Shown here: piece after piece, positions 31,469-41,904 of the stretch
Layout: each line of letters starts with the position of its first letter
Numbering within the stretch: the first letter of the stretch is position 1
Origin: Deroplatys truncata
Taxonomy: Eukaryota > Arthropoda > Insecta > Mantodea > Mantidae
DNA length: 64,000 nucleotides
Direction of reading: 5' to 3'
Assembly: GCA_030765065.1 (NCBI GenBank)
Contig: CM060986.1
Span: 74,269,573 to 74,333,572 of the forward strand
Notes under the pieces: generated by a model
The model's input: only the letters and a program-made list of their open reading frames with translations
Told to the model about the DNA's origin: nothing
Databases searched by the model: none
Made by a program: the position numbers and the translations under genes

Positions 31469-33043
31469 TGGCCACCGAAGTCGACGCCCTCGTCGACACA
31501 AGGAAAATAAAGATAATAAGAAACATGAAAAGAACAAAACAAAATGACATACAAAAATGACATACACATGTGTGATGAACCAAAATATAACAATAATATA
31601 CATATGTGATAAGCACCCAGACGACGACACAATGTTGCTGGGCGATGTGGAGACACGAGAAACTAAAGTGCTGTCGACTAATATTGTTAATGCACTTATA
31701 TTTGAGCACCCTGCACACGCACACACCACGCTGCCTCAGTTCACAGGCACACTACACTGCGCAAAATATCGATGGTCTGCTGTAACTGTTTGTGGGTGAT
31801 TTTATACAGTGCCCACAACGACGATTTGTCCTGGTGTAGAATTATCACTGCAGATCTCTGGTGATGACAACAGGGTGGGCAGTCGCTGGCTTGGACTGCC
31901 CCCCGACATGGTGGCTCCTTATGCCATGGCAGTGTAGTGGCTGCCCGACAGCTTCCCTGTGGTGTTTCTTGACTTCTGGTGTGCTACGGGGATGCTCCTG
32001 GATGTTCTCGAGCTCCGCCACAGCAAAAGACTAGAACAAAACCACCAAACAATAAAAAAGGTGCTCCCACAAACAATCACACATAAAAGGAACGGTATGT
32101 CATGTACAATTAAAGATTTTAAAGGTTGAAAAGTTTACACTAAAAATTCTTTTGACATGGGCAAAGAAAGAGAGAGAAAAAAAAATAAGTACAAATTGGT
32201 ATAAGAACTAGATATTATAGAGAGTTGCCATCCAAAATTTAACTCACAATGCTTCACAAACCAAATAAAACAGTAAAACAGACTCAGAATACATTAACAT
32301 GACAGAAAAAACATAACCTTATTTGGGATCCCAATATTAAATCTTAATAACCAGCTGGTATCACTAACAAAAGAAAATAAGTGCACTTACAAAACAATCA
32401 CACATGACAATGCAATGAACTCATTCACACTGACCATGGCCCAAATTACACACAACACTCACTTAACTATCTACTCAAACTAGTGTATGCATAACTACAA
32501 ACTACATCCCCAATACATCTCTAAACTACGCCACGTGACATGCTTTCAACTACTATTGTCTTACTCTGGTCACTAATACAGTTTCTCGTCCACAGTACTA
32601 TCTTCCTCATCTCATTATGATCATCAATATTTCAATCATCATCATTAGTTCAGTCATTAACATTTTCATCTCAACTTTCAATTTTCTCTTCAAAACAAAA
32701 CATCTTCACTTACGTGTCTCATTTAACATGCTGTAAATTCAAAACATCTAACATAGGCATAACCTTCAAGAAATCACATTAAAATTTCAGGAATGACACA
32801 AATAACATGACATTATACTGTTGCATCCACATCCTCGAAATGAAAATTAAGCTGGAAAACAGGTGGTATTAAAATTTGCTATCTAAGATGGTAATAAACT
32901 TGTTGCATAAACAGAAAAAAAAATTATTTTCATTACATTCACTTCCATCCATTTAATCTCTCGTGTGAATTCATCACACACGCTATACTGGGCACGTTAC
33001 AGCAACACCAATAAGCCAAAATCTCTGAAATCATACAACAACT

Positions 33044-33240
33044 GTCGGGGTTACACTGTGGCACTTCCACCGAAGCTGACATCATCTCGTCTCTTCTCAT
33101 CTCTCCTCATCTCACATCAACACCATCGGGGTTACTCTTACGCACATCCACCGAGGCAAATCTCAACTCACATGTCTTACATAACCTCACACTACGCCAT
33201 CGGGGTTACACTTTGGCACTCCCACCGAGGCAAATCTCAC
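33044..33240 (+). repeat. Three direct repeats inside the LTR element
   Basis: A unit built around ATCGGGGTTACACT...GGCACTTCCACCGA recurs near 33045, 33128 and 33202, about 75-80 bases apart, with AATCTCA after two of them. Function unknown; possibly packaging or leader repeats. Confidence 0.6.
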
Positions 33241-34058
33241 ATATATCACATAACCTCAAAGACACACATACATACACACACTATTCATGCAACAATTTCC
33301 TGCAAATAAAGATCACAGCATCATTATGAAACCCAAAATCACATCAAGTCAAATCAAATCAAATCATATCATATCAAATCGAATGCAACAAAACAACATC
33401 ACATCATTACTCAAAACAATATTGTCACATAACATTCCTGAAAATGAAAGCTCAATTAAGCACATAGTACACATGAAACACATTCCTGCAGCATAACACA
33501 ACAACAAAACAAATGATTTGCAGTTCCCAAAACATAATTCAAAATTTAAGTTACACCCACAATAATAATACACTTTTAATTTAGCAGAGACATTCATATC
33601 ACATATTCCTGAAAAGTAAAGCTTAATTAAGCATCAGTCAGTGAAACAATAAATTTAGCATACCTGTGTGAGTTGTGAAACTGTTTCATTCGTCCAAACT
33701 TTAGCACTCACAATGTTTACATACTTACAGGTGATGTTTCTTTCTTTTCTCTTACTCGTTTACCACAAAATTCCAGTGCAAATTTTCCAAAATCTGGTAA
33801 CACACGTACAGCTGGTTCATCAACATCCACATCGTACTGGTCCATATTAGAAGCACATCAAACCTAATTAGGTGCAGATACTGGCAAGGTTGGTAGCTCC
33901 TGAAACTTTTACTTACATGAGTAACTGCGAAAGATTTTTCCCTAAAAATATGCATTGCGGAATTAAATAAACCAAACTGGGCAACGGTAAAGCAAAATTA
34001 TCATCATTATTATTTTCTCAGAGCGGCCATTAGCAGTAGTAGCGAACATTTCAAAATT

Positions 34059-34289
34059 CTAAAATAACTCATACGCCGACAACTTGCTGGAATTCTCCAC
34101 GTGAGAGGGGTCAATGACCGGGCGGCAGACAGCTGGCTGCGTTGCACTGGCCACACCGGGCGGATTAGACATCGCTGACAACTGAGTAACAACAGGCGTA
34201 CTAACACTGGACATAGATTCTACTTCACTGTGCTCGCTAACTGGAGCAATTGCTATATCAGATTTCTGTGCAATACATCGCTTAGGCAT
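34059..34289 (-). CDS. Short frame in the LTR element leader, possible gag remnant
   Basis: A 76-codon minus-strand frame (starts MPKRCIAQK, rich in Ser, Val and Pro, ends SKLSAYELF) lies about 1.2 kb inside the 5' LTR, where gag would begin. It has no capsid or zinc-knuckle motif. It may be the start of a truncated gag or a chance frame; unrecognised. Confidence 0.25.
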   Translation of the reverse strand: MPKRCIAQKSDIAIAPVSEHSEVESMSSVSTPVVTQLSAMSNPPGVASATQPAVCRPVIDPSHVENSSKLSAYELF

Positions 34290-35428
34290 GATTGCAGCAC
34301 AAAAGATAACCAGTAAATAAACAGTATGACAAGGCGATACAAATTACACCAAACTAAACAGTTATAGCATCACATGAATGTAAGTAGCAAGATCAGAACA
34401 TAGCCAAATAAAACAGTTCCAGAAAGAATACAATTAAGCGCCCGCGGCGAAATATCAGAAAATTATACTAACACACGTCTACACAAGCCACTTGGACACA
34501 ATACCAAGATTTTTAATCAGAATGAACACATGGAAGAAAACAAAATGATAGCTTCAGTGAGAAACCTCGAACTGGAAGTTAAAAAAAACCACGTCACACC
34601 TACTGTGACCACCGCTAACATTATCTCAAAAGGAGCAGAATACAGACTTGTAATTTATACGTAGCACACAAAAATTCCTTCTCTCTTTTTTTTTTAAAAC
34701 AAATGTATCTGATCTGAAAATACACACGCAAATAAACGCGCCAAAACACGTGCTGAGGAAGACTGGTTTCACAAGCTAAAATTATTGCTGAAATGCATGA
34801 CCACGCGGGAATTACATAACACACGTGCGTACATAAAAGTTACACGAAAAATGTCCCAGAAGAGTATAGTAAACAGCTAGAAATCACAATCACTGGAATA
34901 TAAAGTTATATGTTTCCAAACCACTGCTAATAAGCACAGAAAACAAGATTTTCAACTAGATGGCCAACACGTGACGAGCACATTTTCAAAGTTACAACTA
35001 TCTCGCTCGTTATCTCACTCGTGTCACAACTCAACTTTCACAAAAACATTTTTGAAAATAACCAGCACGAACCACTTAGCACAGCAATACAATTTAAAGG
35101 AAATGAAGCCAAAACAAGGGGAAAATGGAGTCAGAAGTTTTAGCGTCACGCCGGCAGACAATGGGAAAAATGCAAAAATGAGCTCAAAATTAAAATTTCG
35201 AAACCAGACTTTCAGATATGATAATAACAAAATTTAGAATAAGAGAATCACAAATTAAAGCATAAAAATCCTTACCCTTAAGCCAGAAACAAATTTAGAT
35301 TTTTCGCGACCACGTGGAGGACCACAACCGTTACATTTTAGAGGGAAAAAAAAAATTTTACACTTAAAAATCTCACAACAAATTCAATTATACCAGCCAA
35401 ACTACTCGGTGCCTCACACCAATTACCT

Positions 35429-35443
35429 GGCGACTCACGCCAA
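35429..35443 (-). other. Candidate primer-binding site
   Basis: Minus strand TTGGCGTGAGTCGCC starts just inside the 5' LTR; TGG matches the CCA end of a tRNA. The tRNA species was not identified. Confidence 0.5.
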
Positions 35444-35444
35444 T

Positions 35445-35931
35445 TGTCGTATGCCTCACTTTGTATTATTTTTCAACTTCAGAGGAGAGCTACTCGCTTG
35501 CGAGAGGGATCGTTAACCAAACAAAGAACTTTAATTTACGAGGCAACGACGAAGGGCGCAGCTAAGTTAAATCACAGAATAATTACTACACCAACACAAT
35601 GCCTGGCTTAAGGGAGAGGAAAGGATTCTATTCTACCATAATTAAAAGTTAAAAAGCGTGGATGGCACACAATTTATTGGATGAAGTTAGTTACATACCT
35701 TTGCCCATTGCCTGCCGACGAGGACATCGTGTGGTAGCAGTTTCCCGTCTCTCTCACCCGAAGCCTACTCACTGAATGTTTTAAGAAGCTACGCCAACTC
35801 GGCGTCAGTAACGCTATCCCCACCTAGACACACTGTTTCCCCTGACTCGCCCCTACTCACAGACAAACTGCCGTGTCTAACCTTCGGTGACCAGAGAGCA
35901 TCTTGTCAATATTATCTGTGCACATGCCACA
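35445..35931 (-). repeat. 5' LTR of the young LTR retrotransposon
   Basis: 487 bp, same length and nearly identical to 30974-31460, followed by the ATAT target duplication. Confidence 0.92.
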
Positions 35932-35949
35932 ATATGACCACTAGTTTTT

Positions 35950-36530
35950 AATATTCTATAAATGAACCTTTTTCAGAACTAACTGAAACACATGACCCAT
36001 CATGCTCTCTACAAGTTTCTGTAACACTGGCAGTTCAAGTACATTCCATGCAGATATCACAGAGGTCTTTAATTCCTGCACATTAGCATATTGCTTTCCA
36101 TCATGATAAACTGATCTGCATAAGATTCCCCATATATTCTCCATGGGGTTTAGGTCTAGAGAAACGGCAGACCATTCTATAACACTTAACACCTTTGTGA
36201 TGAAACCAATTCCTTGTGGATCCAGCAGTGTGGATACTTGCATTGTCCTGCGTAAGTATCCCTTCCACTGTTCCAATCCTCTGTGCAACCGGTAAAAGAT
36301 GCTCTTCAAAACAATGTCTTATAGTGTATGGCTTTCATACGACCTGCAGGGAATGCAAGTTGTGCTTTCCCTCCATATCCGAATCCACCTGATACCATCA
36401 GAGATTGCCCCCTTGCTGCCACTTTGAAAACACTTTCTCTTCTTTTCTGAGGTCATGCAAGTGGTGTGCCAGCCATCGGAAGCTCTAAGTTGAATTTCCT
36501 TTCATCAGTGAATTTAGTGGAATCTCATTA
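35950..36530 (-). pseudogene. Tc1-like transposase remnant
   Basis: Minus-strand reading from about 36520: FTDERKFNLE, a VMVSGGFGYGGKAQLAF-like block, then frameshifts, then IEWSAVSLDLNPMENIWGIL (the final catalytic Glu in PMEN) and a C-terminal KTSVISAWNVLELPVLQKLV helix. These match the Tc1/Tc3 order FSDEKKFN / VMVWGAFG / WPAQSPDLNPIENLWG. The N-terminus is missing. The young LTR element sits directly beside it. Confidence 0.85.
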
Positions 36531-36791
36531 GCACGTTCCTCATTAACACGTTTTCCCTTGTATGACTAATTAATAAAATTCCGGCACCAAATGCAATAAA
36601 TAGTGTTTGTTTAGTACATTTTCTGTTCCTGCTTACTACATTCGAAGTTTGATGTCCTCATTTGCTACTTTGGTCAGTCCAGTTGGGGTGGAGACCGGTA
36701 GCCAATGACAAGCATGTATGTACATATTTGTGTGGGTGGAATAGAGAACACTTTGGCTTGGTGTGGTAAACGCCAACGATAGATTCTACTG

Positions 36792-37376
36792 TTGAGTGTT
36801 GACCAAACATGTAGATTCTTTTGTAACTTTTCATTTGCAATGGAGAAAAAGAAAGTGCAGCAAATAACCAACAGTGAAAAACTGAAAATCCTTGAAGTAA
36901 ATCGCAATCCAAATACGAAATGTGTGGATATAGTACAGAAGTTAAACATTTCCTCATCAACCTTAAACACGGTTATTAGCAAATATAAACTAATTGAAAC
37001 TGCTTTTGAAGAAGGGAAAAATGTAAAAGAAAATGTAATCGCCCTGGCCAGTTTCCAGAGTTAACTGTTCTTCTTAAGTGGTTTACACAAGCAAGAACTT
37101 CAAATGTGCCAATAGATGGTACTGTGGTTTGAGCTCAGGTGACACATTTCACAGAAGATGGGACTGGATGATTTCAAAATGTTGCCCATTGTTTTCCTTT
37201 CTGTTCAGTTTCCACTCTTGAAGTATATTGAACCAGCCTTAGCAGCTCTTTTCTGCAGGGTAAAGATTTTGTTAAAATTAGCTTTGGTGGCTTTGCTTTA
37301 CAGTTCTATGACATGTATGATGTATGCTTTATTAAGAGAAAAGGATATCATTCTAGTAGCATTATTAGGTCTAAAA
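36792..37376 (+). pseudogene. Tigger/pogo-like transposase remnant (CENP-B DNA-binding domain)
   Basis: The frame MEKKKVQQITNSEKLKILEV...KCVDIVQKLNISSSTLNTVI (from 36840) fits the psq/CENP-B HTH at the N-terminus of pogo-type transposases. After a break, LKWFTQARTSNVPIDGTVV fits the second HTH (LLEWFKQARSKNIPISGPIL type). The catalytic domain is lost. CTCATTAGCACGTTCC...CATTAACACG near 36526 may be the transposon end. Confidence 0.65.
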
Positions 37377-37423
37377 TAAAATAAGCTTTTACTAATTAAA
37401 TATTATAATAGAGTTTTAGCAAC

Positions 37424-38303
37424 ACTTCACTTGCTTCTCTTACCTAGTTATAAATAGAACCTGTTTCACAGGCTGTTGCTTGCAGCGTCAGCTACCATCC
37501 ACTGATGCATCCCAGGAATTATCCAGGTAAGGTAACTCTGGTGCTGGTTTTAGGAACTTGGAGGTTGAAATATCTTCTGGGATGTCAAAATTTGAGTTAT
37601 TTCTCCTGTTTCTATATGTAAATTATCTCTCAAATGTTTAACTCATTCACATTGTTTATTTTTTCATCAAATGTATTTCCCTTTTTGTGTCATGATGTTC
37701 TTTCCCAAAATGATGAGCAACAGCCAATTTATTCTACTTGTTTGAATTTTAAGTTCCTTAGATGTTCCTTAAATCTCATATCTAAATTTCTTTTCATCTT
37801 ACCAATGTACCATTTAAAGGTACTTTATCAACTTTCTTGGAATTTAAGCAATTTTTTATACTTTTTATATCTACTGGAGCCAAGAAAATTCATGTCCAAA
37901 TGAAAAATCTGGAATCTATCAAATAAAATGTGCCAATTGCAGCAAGATGATGAAAACAAATTTATTTATCAGATTGAAAGAACATCTAAGGAGCCTAAAA
38001 TTTAAACAAGTAGAATCAATTGGTCATCGTTCATCATTTTTGGGAAGAAAACACAACATAAAACGGGAAGTACATTTGATGAAAGAAGTAAACAATGTGG
38101 ATGTTTAGTCTCACACTAGGGAGAAAATTTACATAAAGAAACATGAAAAATAACTCATGAATTGTGATATCCTGGAAGAATTCTAACGTCCGAATTCCTA
38201 ACACCAGCACCAGAGCTACCTCATCTGAATAGCTCTTTGGATGCTAGGAACAGGCTACGAAACAGGTTCTAGTTAAAACTAGGTAAGCAAAGCAAGTGAA
38301 GTA
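37424..38303 (+). mobile_element. Second Penelope-like element fragment (GIY-YIG part) with inverted ends
   Basis: Inverted ends CACTTCACTTGCTTCTCTTA...GAACCTGTTTCA (37424-37471) and GAAACAGGTTCTAGTT...GCAAGTGAAG (about 38258-38303) enclose a degraded GIY-YIG domain. Both ends carry degenerate hammerhead-like cores (CTGACGC with GTGAAAC at left on the minus strand, CTACGAAAC and GGTA at right). No RT is left. Confidence 0.65.
37903..38110 (+). pseudogene. GIY-YIG endonuclease fragment of a Penelope-like element
   Basis: Reads KSGIYQIKCANCSK (GIY with the CxxC of this family), the YIG position altered, then LFIRLKEHLRSLKFKQVESI (Arg and His of the catalytic helix) and GRKHNIKREVHLMKEV. Similar in order to the domain at 12.1 kb but clearly a different family. 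Confidence 0.7.
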
Positions 38304-39649
38304 TTTAAAGTCAATTGTAATATCGAGAATTTTTTAATAGCTTCGCTGTGTGAAAGTCCCCACATAATTTAATTTTTACAAACTGTTGTTCCCCATCTTT
38401 CTGCATGACTATCATAGTTAAATGTTCTGTCTAAAGGTGAGTCCTATCAGATTTGCAGTTGCCTTACATTAAGGGTGAAAACAAATTGCCCTTCACTTAC
38501 CTCACTGCCTTCTTATTCATGATTATTTAAGCTTAATGTCATTAACAACGCAGTCAACATGTTTCCTTCTTACTGCTTTAAAATGAGGTGCTCATGTGCT
38601 TGAAAGGAAAATATGCTGATAGGCATCTTAAGGGATATCAAAAGAAAGTATTTTAGTGTTCTGGAATTAATGTGGTTGCTTCATTTTATAGCCATGTTCC
38701 TGTTGTGATGCACTGCTGTCAGCTGGTGATTGCTACAAATGCAGAACTGTATTTTATGCCTTCCACAAAGAGTTGCATCAAAGAACATCATCTGCAAGAA
38801 ATGTGGAATGTACTACAAAAGTGAGATGGGCTTTGAGAGTGAAATGAGCCATGATAGTATTGTTAGTGATGTCATTGTTATAATATTATATTATATAATT
38901 GCAGCATTGCTTTATAGGAGTTTTGGAAAGGAAGTGGTAGAAATATATTTGCACAGGTGAAGATACTTTCTTTACCTCAATTGCCATTTAACACACTTGT
39001 AATTGCAGATCTCAGAGCAGTGTATGAGGACTTAAAGCACTATCAAAGGAGCAGGATACACAATAAGGTTTTGTAATCAGCTCTTATTGAAAGTGCCTTG
39101 AGAAGAGAAAATGGCGCACGTAAGACATCCACAGTACTAAAGAGTTGTAGCTCCACCTTCAAGCAGGAGAGCAAATTTGTTCATTGGAGATGTTGACTAG
39201 AAAAACAATGTTCCTTCAAAATTAACAAATGATAGCGATGATACAGGTTGCTATCAATGCACATAAATATACAATGCCTTGAACTTCATTGCTTGCTATT
39301 CAAGAAGTTAGGAGGGTGAAATCTTCAAGGTATGTTATTCAGTCATGCTATTTTAGGGACAGATGCTGCCATGTGTTTCTCAAACTGTGCACCTATCTAA
39401 TAGACAGTTCTGCTGGATATGGCAAAGGATTATAATTTAATATGGCTGAGAGTTATGAAGGAATGTAAAATATTTTGACTAGAATAAATTATTTCTAATA
39501 TAGAGATATGTTGCCATTACTTTTTCCAATCCTAACCATTATTAATGGTTTCCAATGTGGATTGCCATTATCCAAAAATTTCCCTGAAGTACTGCATATT
39601 TTCACACATGCTGATGCATTACCTATTACTTTAAGACAGGCATCCATTA
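38304..39649. other. No recognised feature
   Basis: Contains a few short Cys-rich frames (reads CCDALLSAGDCYKCRT near 38700) that I could not place. Otherwise plain AT-rich DNA. Confidence 0.3.
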
Positions 39650-39729
39650 AATAAGTGCGAAGGTTTTCACGGCTGGAGTTAATTGATAAAATATTAAGAT
39701 CTTCCGGGCTGGAAGGCCGTGGTCTAAGG

Positions 39730-39810
39730 GTAAAATTACTAGCACCCGACGTTTTGGTCAACTCTTTGGTTGCCATCTTCAAGAGTGTAACACCCAGGAC
39801 AGCTTGAGAA
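39730..39810 (-). ncRNA. Hammerhead-like motif a
   Basis: Minus strand: CACTC, TTGAAGA (first core base U not C), stem II, then AAAACGTC. The triplet GUC and the self-complementary ACGT in place of stem III resemble dimeric minimal hammerheads. GAAA is mutated to AAAA. Confidence 0.4.
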
Positions 39811-39828
39811 TGACTGTCAATGGGCAAC

Positions 39829-39900
39829 AGCTGTTACACTCTTGAAGATGGCAACCAAAGAGTTGACTGAAATGTTGGGTGATAGTAATTTTACCCTTAG
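39829..39900 (+). ncRNA. Hammerhead-like motif b
   Basis: CACTC-TTGAAGA-stem II-TGAAATGTTGGGTG. Same layout as the neighbour at 40034 with GAAAT for GAAAC. Confidence 0.35.
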
Positions 39901-40033
39901 ACCACGGCCTTCCAACCTGGAAGATTTTAATATTTTATTGATTAATTTTGGCCGTGAAAGCCTTATTTAAATCGTTTCTACGGGGAGGAAGACTGTTGCC
40001 TAGTTGACAGTCATTGTCAAGCTGTCCTGGGTG

Positions 40034-40100
40034 TTACACTCTTGAAGATGGCAACCAAAGAGTTGACCGAAACATTGGGTGCTAGTAATTTTACCCTTCC
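40034..40100 (+). ncRNA. Hammerhead-like motif c
   Basis: CACTC-TTGAAGA-GGCAAC/GTTGACC-GAAACATT-GGGTG: all parts of the core except C to U at the first position of CUGANGA. Confidence 0.4.
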
Positions 40101-40124
40101 AGCCCGGAAGATTTTAATATTTTT

Positions 40125-40273
40125 TAAATTATGAAAAATTAATTGATGTTAAGCTTTCATATTGTTCCACTATCAAAATACTGGCAGGATATGTTTCGAG
40201 GACCTATCGTCCTGCCAGTATTTTGGTAAGTGGAGCAATATGAGGGAACGTTGATTCATTTTCCATAATTTAA
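40125..40273. repeat. Foldback repeat, ~65-bp arms
   Basis: The left arm (AAATTATG...CATATTGTTCCACT...AAAATACTGGCAGGA) and right arm (TCCTGCCAGTATTTT...AGTGGAGCAATATG...CATAATTT) form a long imperfect hairpin with a short loop. The loop on the minus strand has GGACGATAGGTCCTCGAAAC, again close to a hammerhead core. Confidence 0.7.
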
Positions 40274-41904
40274 TTCTTCGCTTTACTGCATGCAAGCTTC
40301 AGTGATTTTAAATTCATTGCTTTGTTTTATATGGACTGTTGAGTGATGAAGTGGCGTAACACTTATAGTTTTACAGGAGAAAGCAAGCGTTTTATGTTTC
40401 AGCTTTAGAAAAAATCTTGTAATGAGAGCCTTAAGTAAGGATGGTTTTATTCAAAGAAAATGATGCAAATATAAATTACCTGAGCACAGTAAGTTAACAA
40501 TATAGGCATTATTATTATTTTTACCACTGTATCTGAGATGCTGCTTAGTTGGATTCTGCTCTTTGAAAAGTGCCACTTGGTCATCATAAAGATTTATGTA
40601 TTCCATTTTGCCCATGAAGGCATTTCACCAAGAAGTATTGAATTATGGTAGTAGGAGTTCATTTGGCTTTCACAAGCAAGGTTTAAAAGTAATGATGTGA
40701 TTAAAAGAGTGAGTTTCATGGAGCTTGACATTTAAGCAATGGTAGTAACAACATTACCATCACTTGAAGATAAACAATGTTGCAAGACTTCTGTTTGAGT
40801 CCTGATTTGCAAACATCCAAATTGCACAATCACCACTAGGTTCTTAGTGCTTGACTTGATGGTATAGGCATAAAAGGTGGGAGCATCAATGCATCAATCC
40901 CTTGGTTCAATTGCTTCTTTCACTATGAATGTATTTTCTGATTTGGCAATATTAACAGTCAAAGAGACTGTTATTTATGTTCTTTTGACTGGAGCTACCT
41001 CATGGTTTTTTAAAATAATGGTGCACGGTTCTTTTGGAGCATGGGTGAAGAGATTGGAACATTTTCAAAAGGCGGCCTCAATAGCAAGGTAATGTACTAA
41101 TTGTAGAAATCTATAAAATAAGAACTATAAACTGTGATGTTAGCTTCATTGAATTTTAACCAAGTCAGTAGTGCTGCAAGTGTTTGTATTTGACTCATTT
41201 TCTTTTTAATAATGTATAAAACTACTTTGGTTCCCTCTTTGCACCTTGTATCTAACCATGTGCGAGGTAATGAAGCTACTTTGGCCCCTCTTTCCTCCCC
41301 ATGTCCTATCCAGCAATGCTTGCCTGTTAGCTACAACTTTATTTTACATTTAAGCATACTGGAGGGAAAGTCTTGAAATAAATGAGTGCTCGGTGTAAGT
41401 CAGAAATCAATTATTTATGAAATGATTTAGATGACCACCTCTCAAAAAATTATATTTATCCCAATGAAATACATTTATTTTGGTATTATGTACATTGTTT
41501 TGGAGTTCATCAGATTAAGTATGTGCTGTGCAACCAATCTCTGGTTGGCTAGCTTGCAGTCTTGTTATTGAACATCATATGTAGATCTGTATTGAAAGTC
41601 CTGGAGCTAGAATTTGTTTGTTTATTGAGTCTTCTATTATGTGTTATTTTCTTCAATTTTAGTTTTCAAAATTGTTTATTTAAATTCAATTTTCAGATAA
41701 TGTAGGTTTGAATGATTGTGATTCCACTATAATTTTCAGCAAATTCTACTGACATAATAACCAGCAATAATGACGAATTACACAGTAAATCACAATAGCA
41801 ATGATTTCATAAGCTTCTCTATTTTCATCCAAATTGTCATTGTAACTGATTGCAATATAATAATCAATAAGTTCAGTGTTATATGACCACTAATGGTGAC
41901 AGAG
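40274..41904. other. No recognisable feature
   Basis: AT-rich intergenic DNA. The longest frame, 71 codons at 40877, has no motif. Confidence 0.4.

Larger units (their letters stand above)
30974..35931 (-). mobile_element. Young non-autonomous LTR retrotransposon (4958 bp)
   Basis: Two 487-bp direct LTRs (30974-31460 and 35445-35931) begin TG, end CA, and differ by eye at only about three positions. ATAT at 30970-30973 is repeated at 35932-35935 as a target duplication. A purine tract GGGGGAGA (minus strand, 31468-31461) adjoins the left LTR and a TGGCGTGAG primer-binding candidate adjoins the right LTR, so the element runs on the minus strand. The 4-kb interior has no RT, RNase H, protease or integrase frame. 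It lies downstream of LST8 next to a Tc1-like remnant. Confidence 0.9.
39650..40110. repeat. Three hammerhead-like terminal repeats (one inverted, two direct)
   Basis: Copies at 39650-39826 (minus), 39829-39975 (plus) and 40005-40110 (plus) share GTGTTACACTCTTGAAGATGG, GCAACCAAAGAGTTGAC and a GCTAGTAATTTTACCC block. The GAAGATGG and AGTTGAC(C)GAAAC segments form a hammerhead-like stem II (GG-CC, AAC-GTT), and CACTC pairs with GGGTG as stem I. Confidence 0.6.

Noticed and set aside
33044-33240. CRISPR-like spaced repeats
   Set aside because: Only three diverged units in a eukaryotic retroelement leader; not a CRISPR array.
32965-33309. 114-codon frame inside the LTR element
   Set aside because: Plus strand, opposite to the element; Ser/His/Thr-rich because of CA-rich DNA and the tandem repeat.
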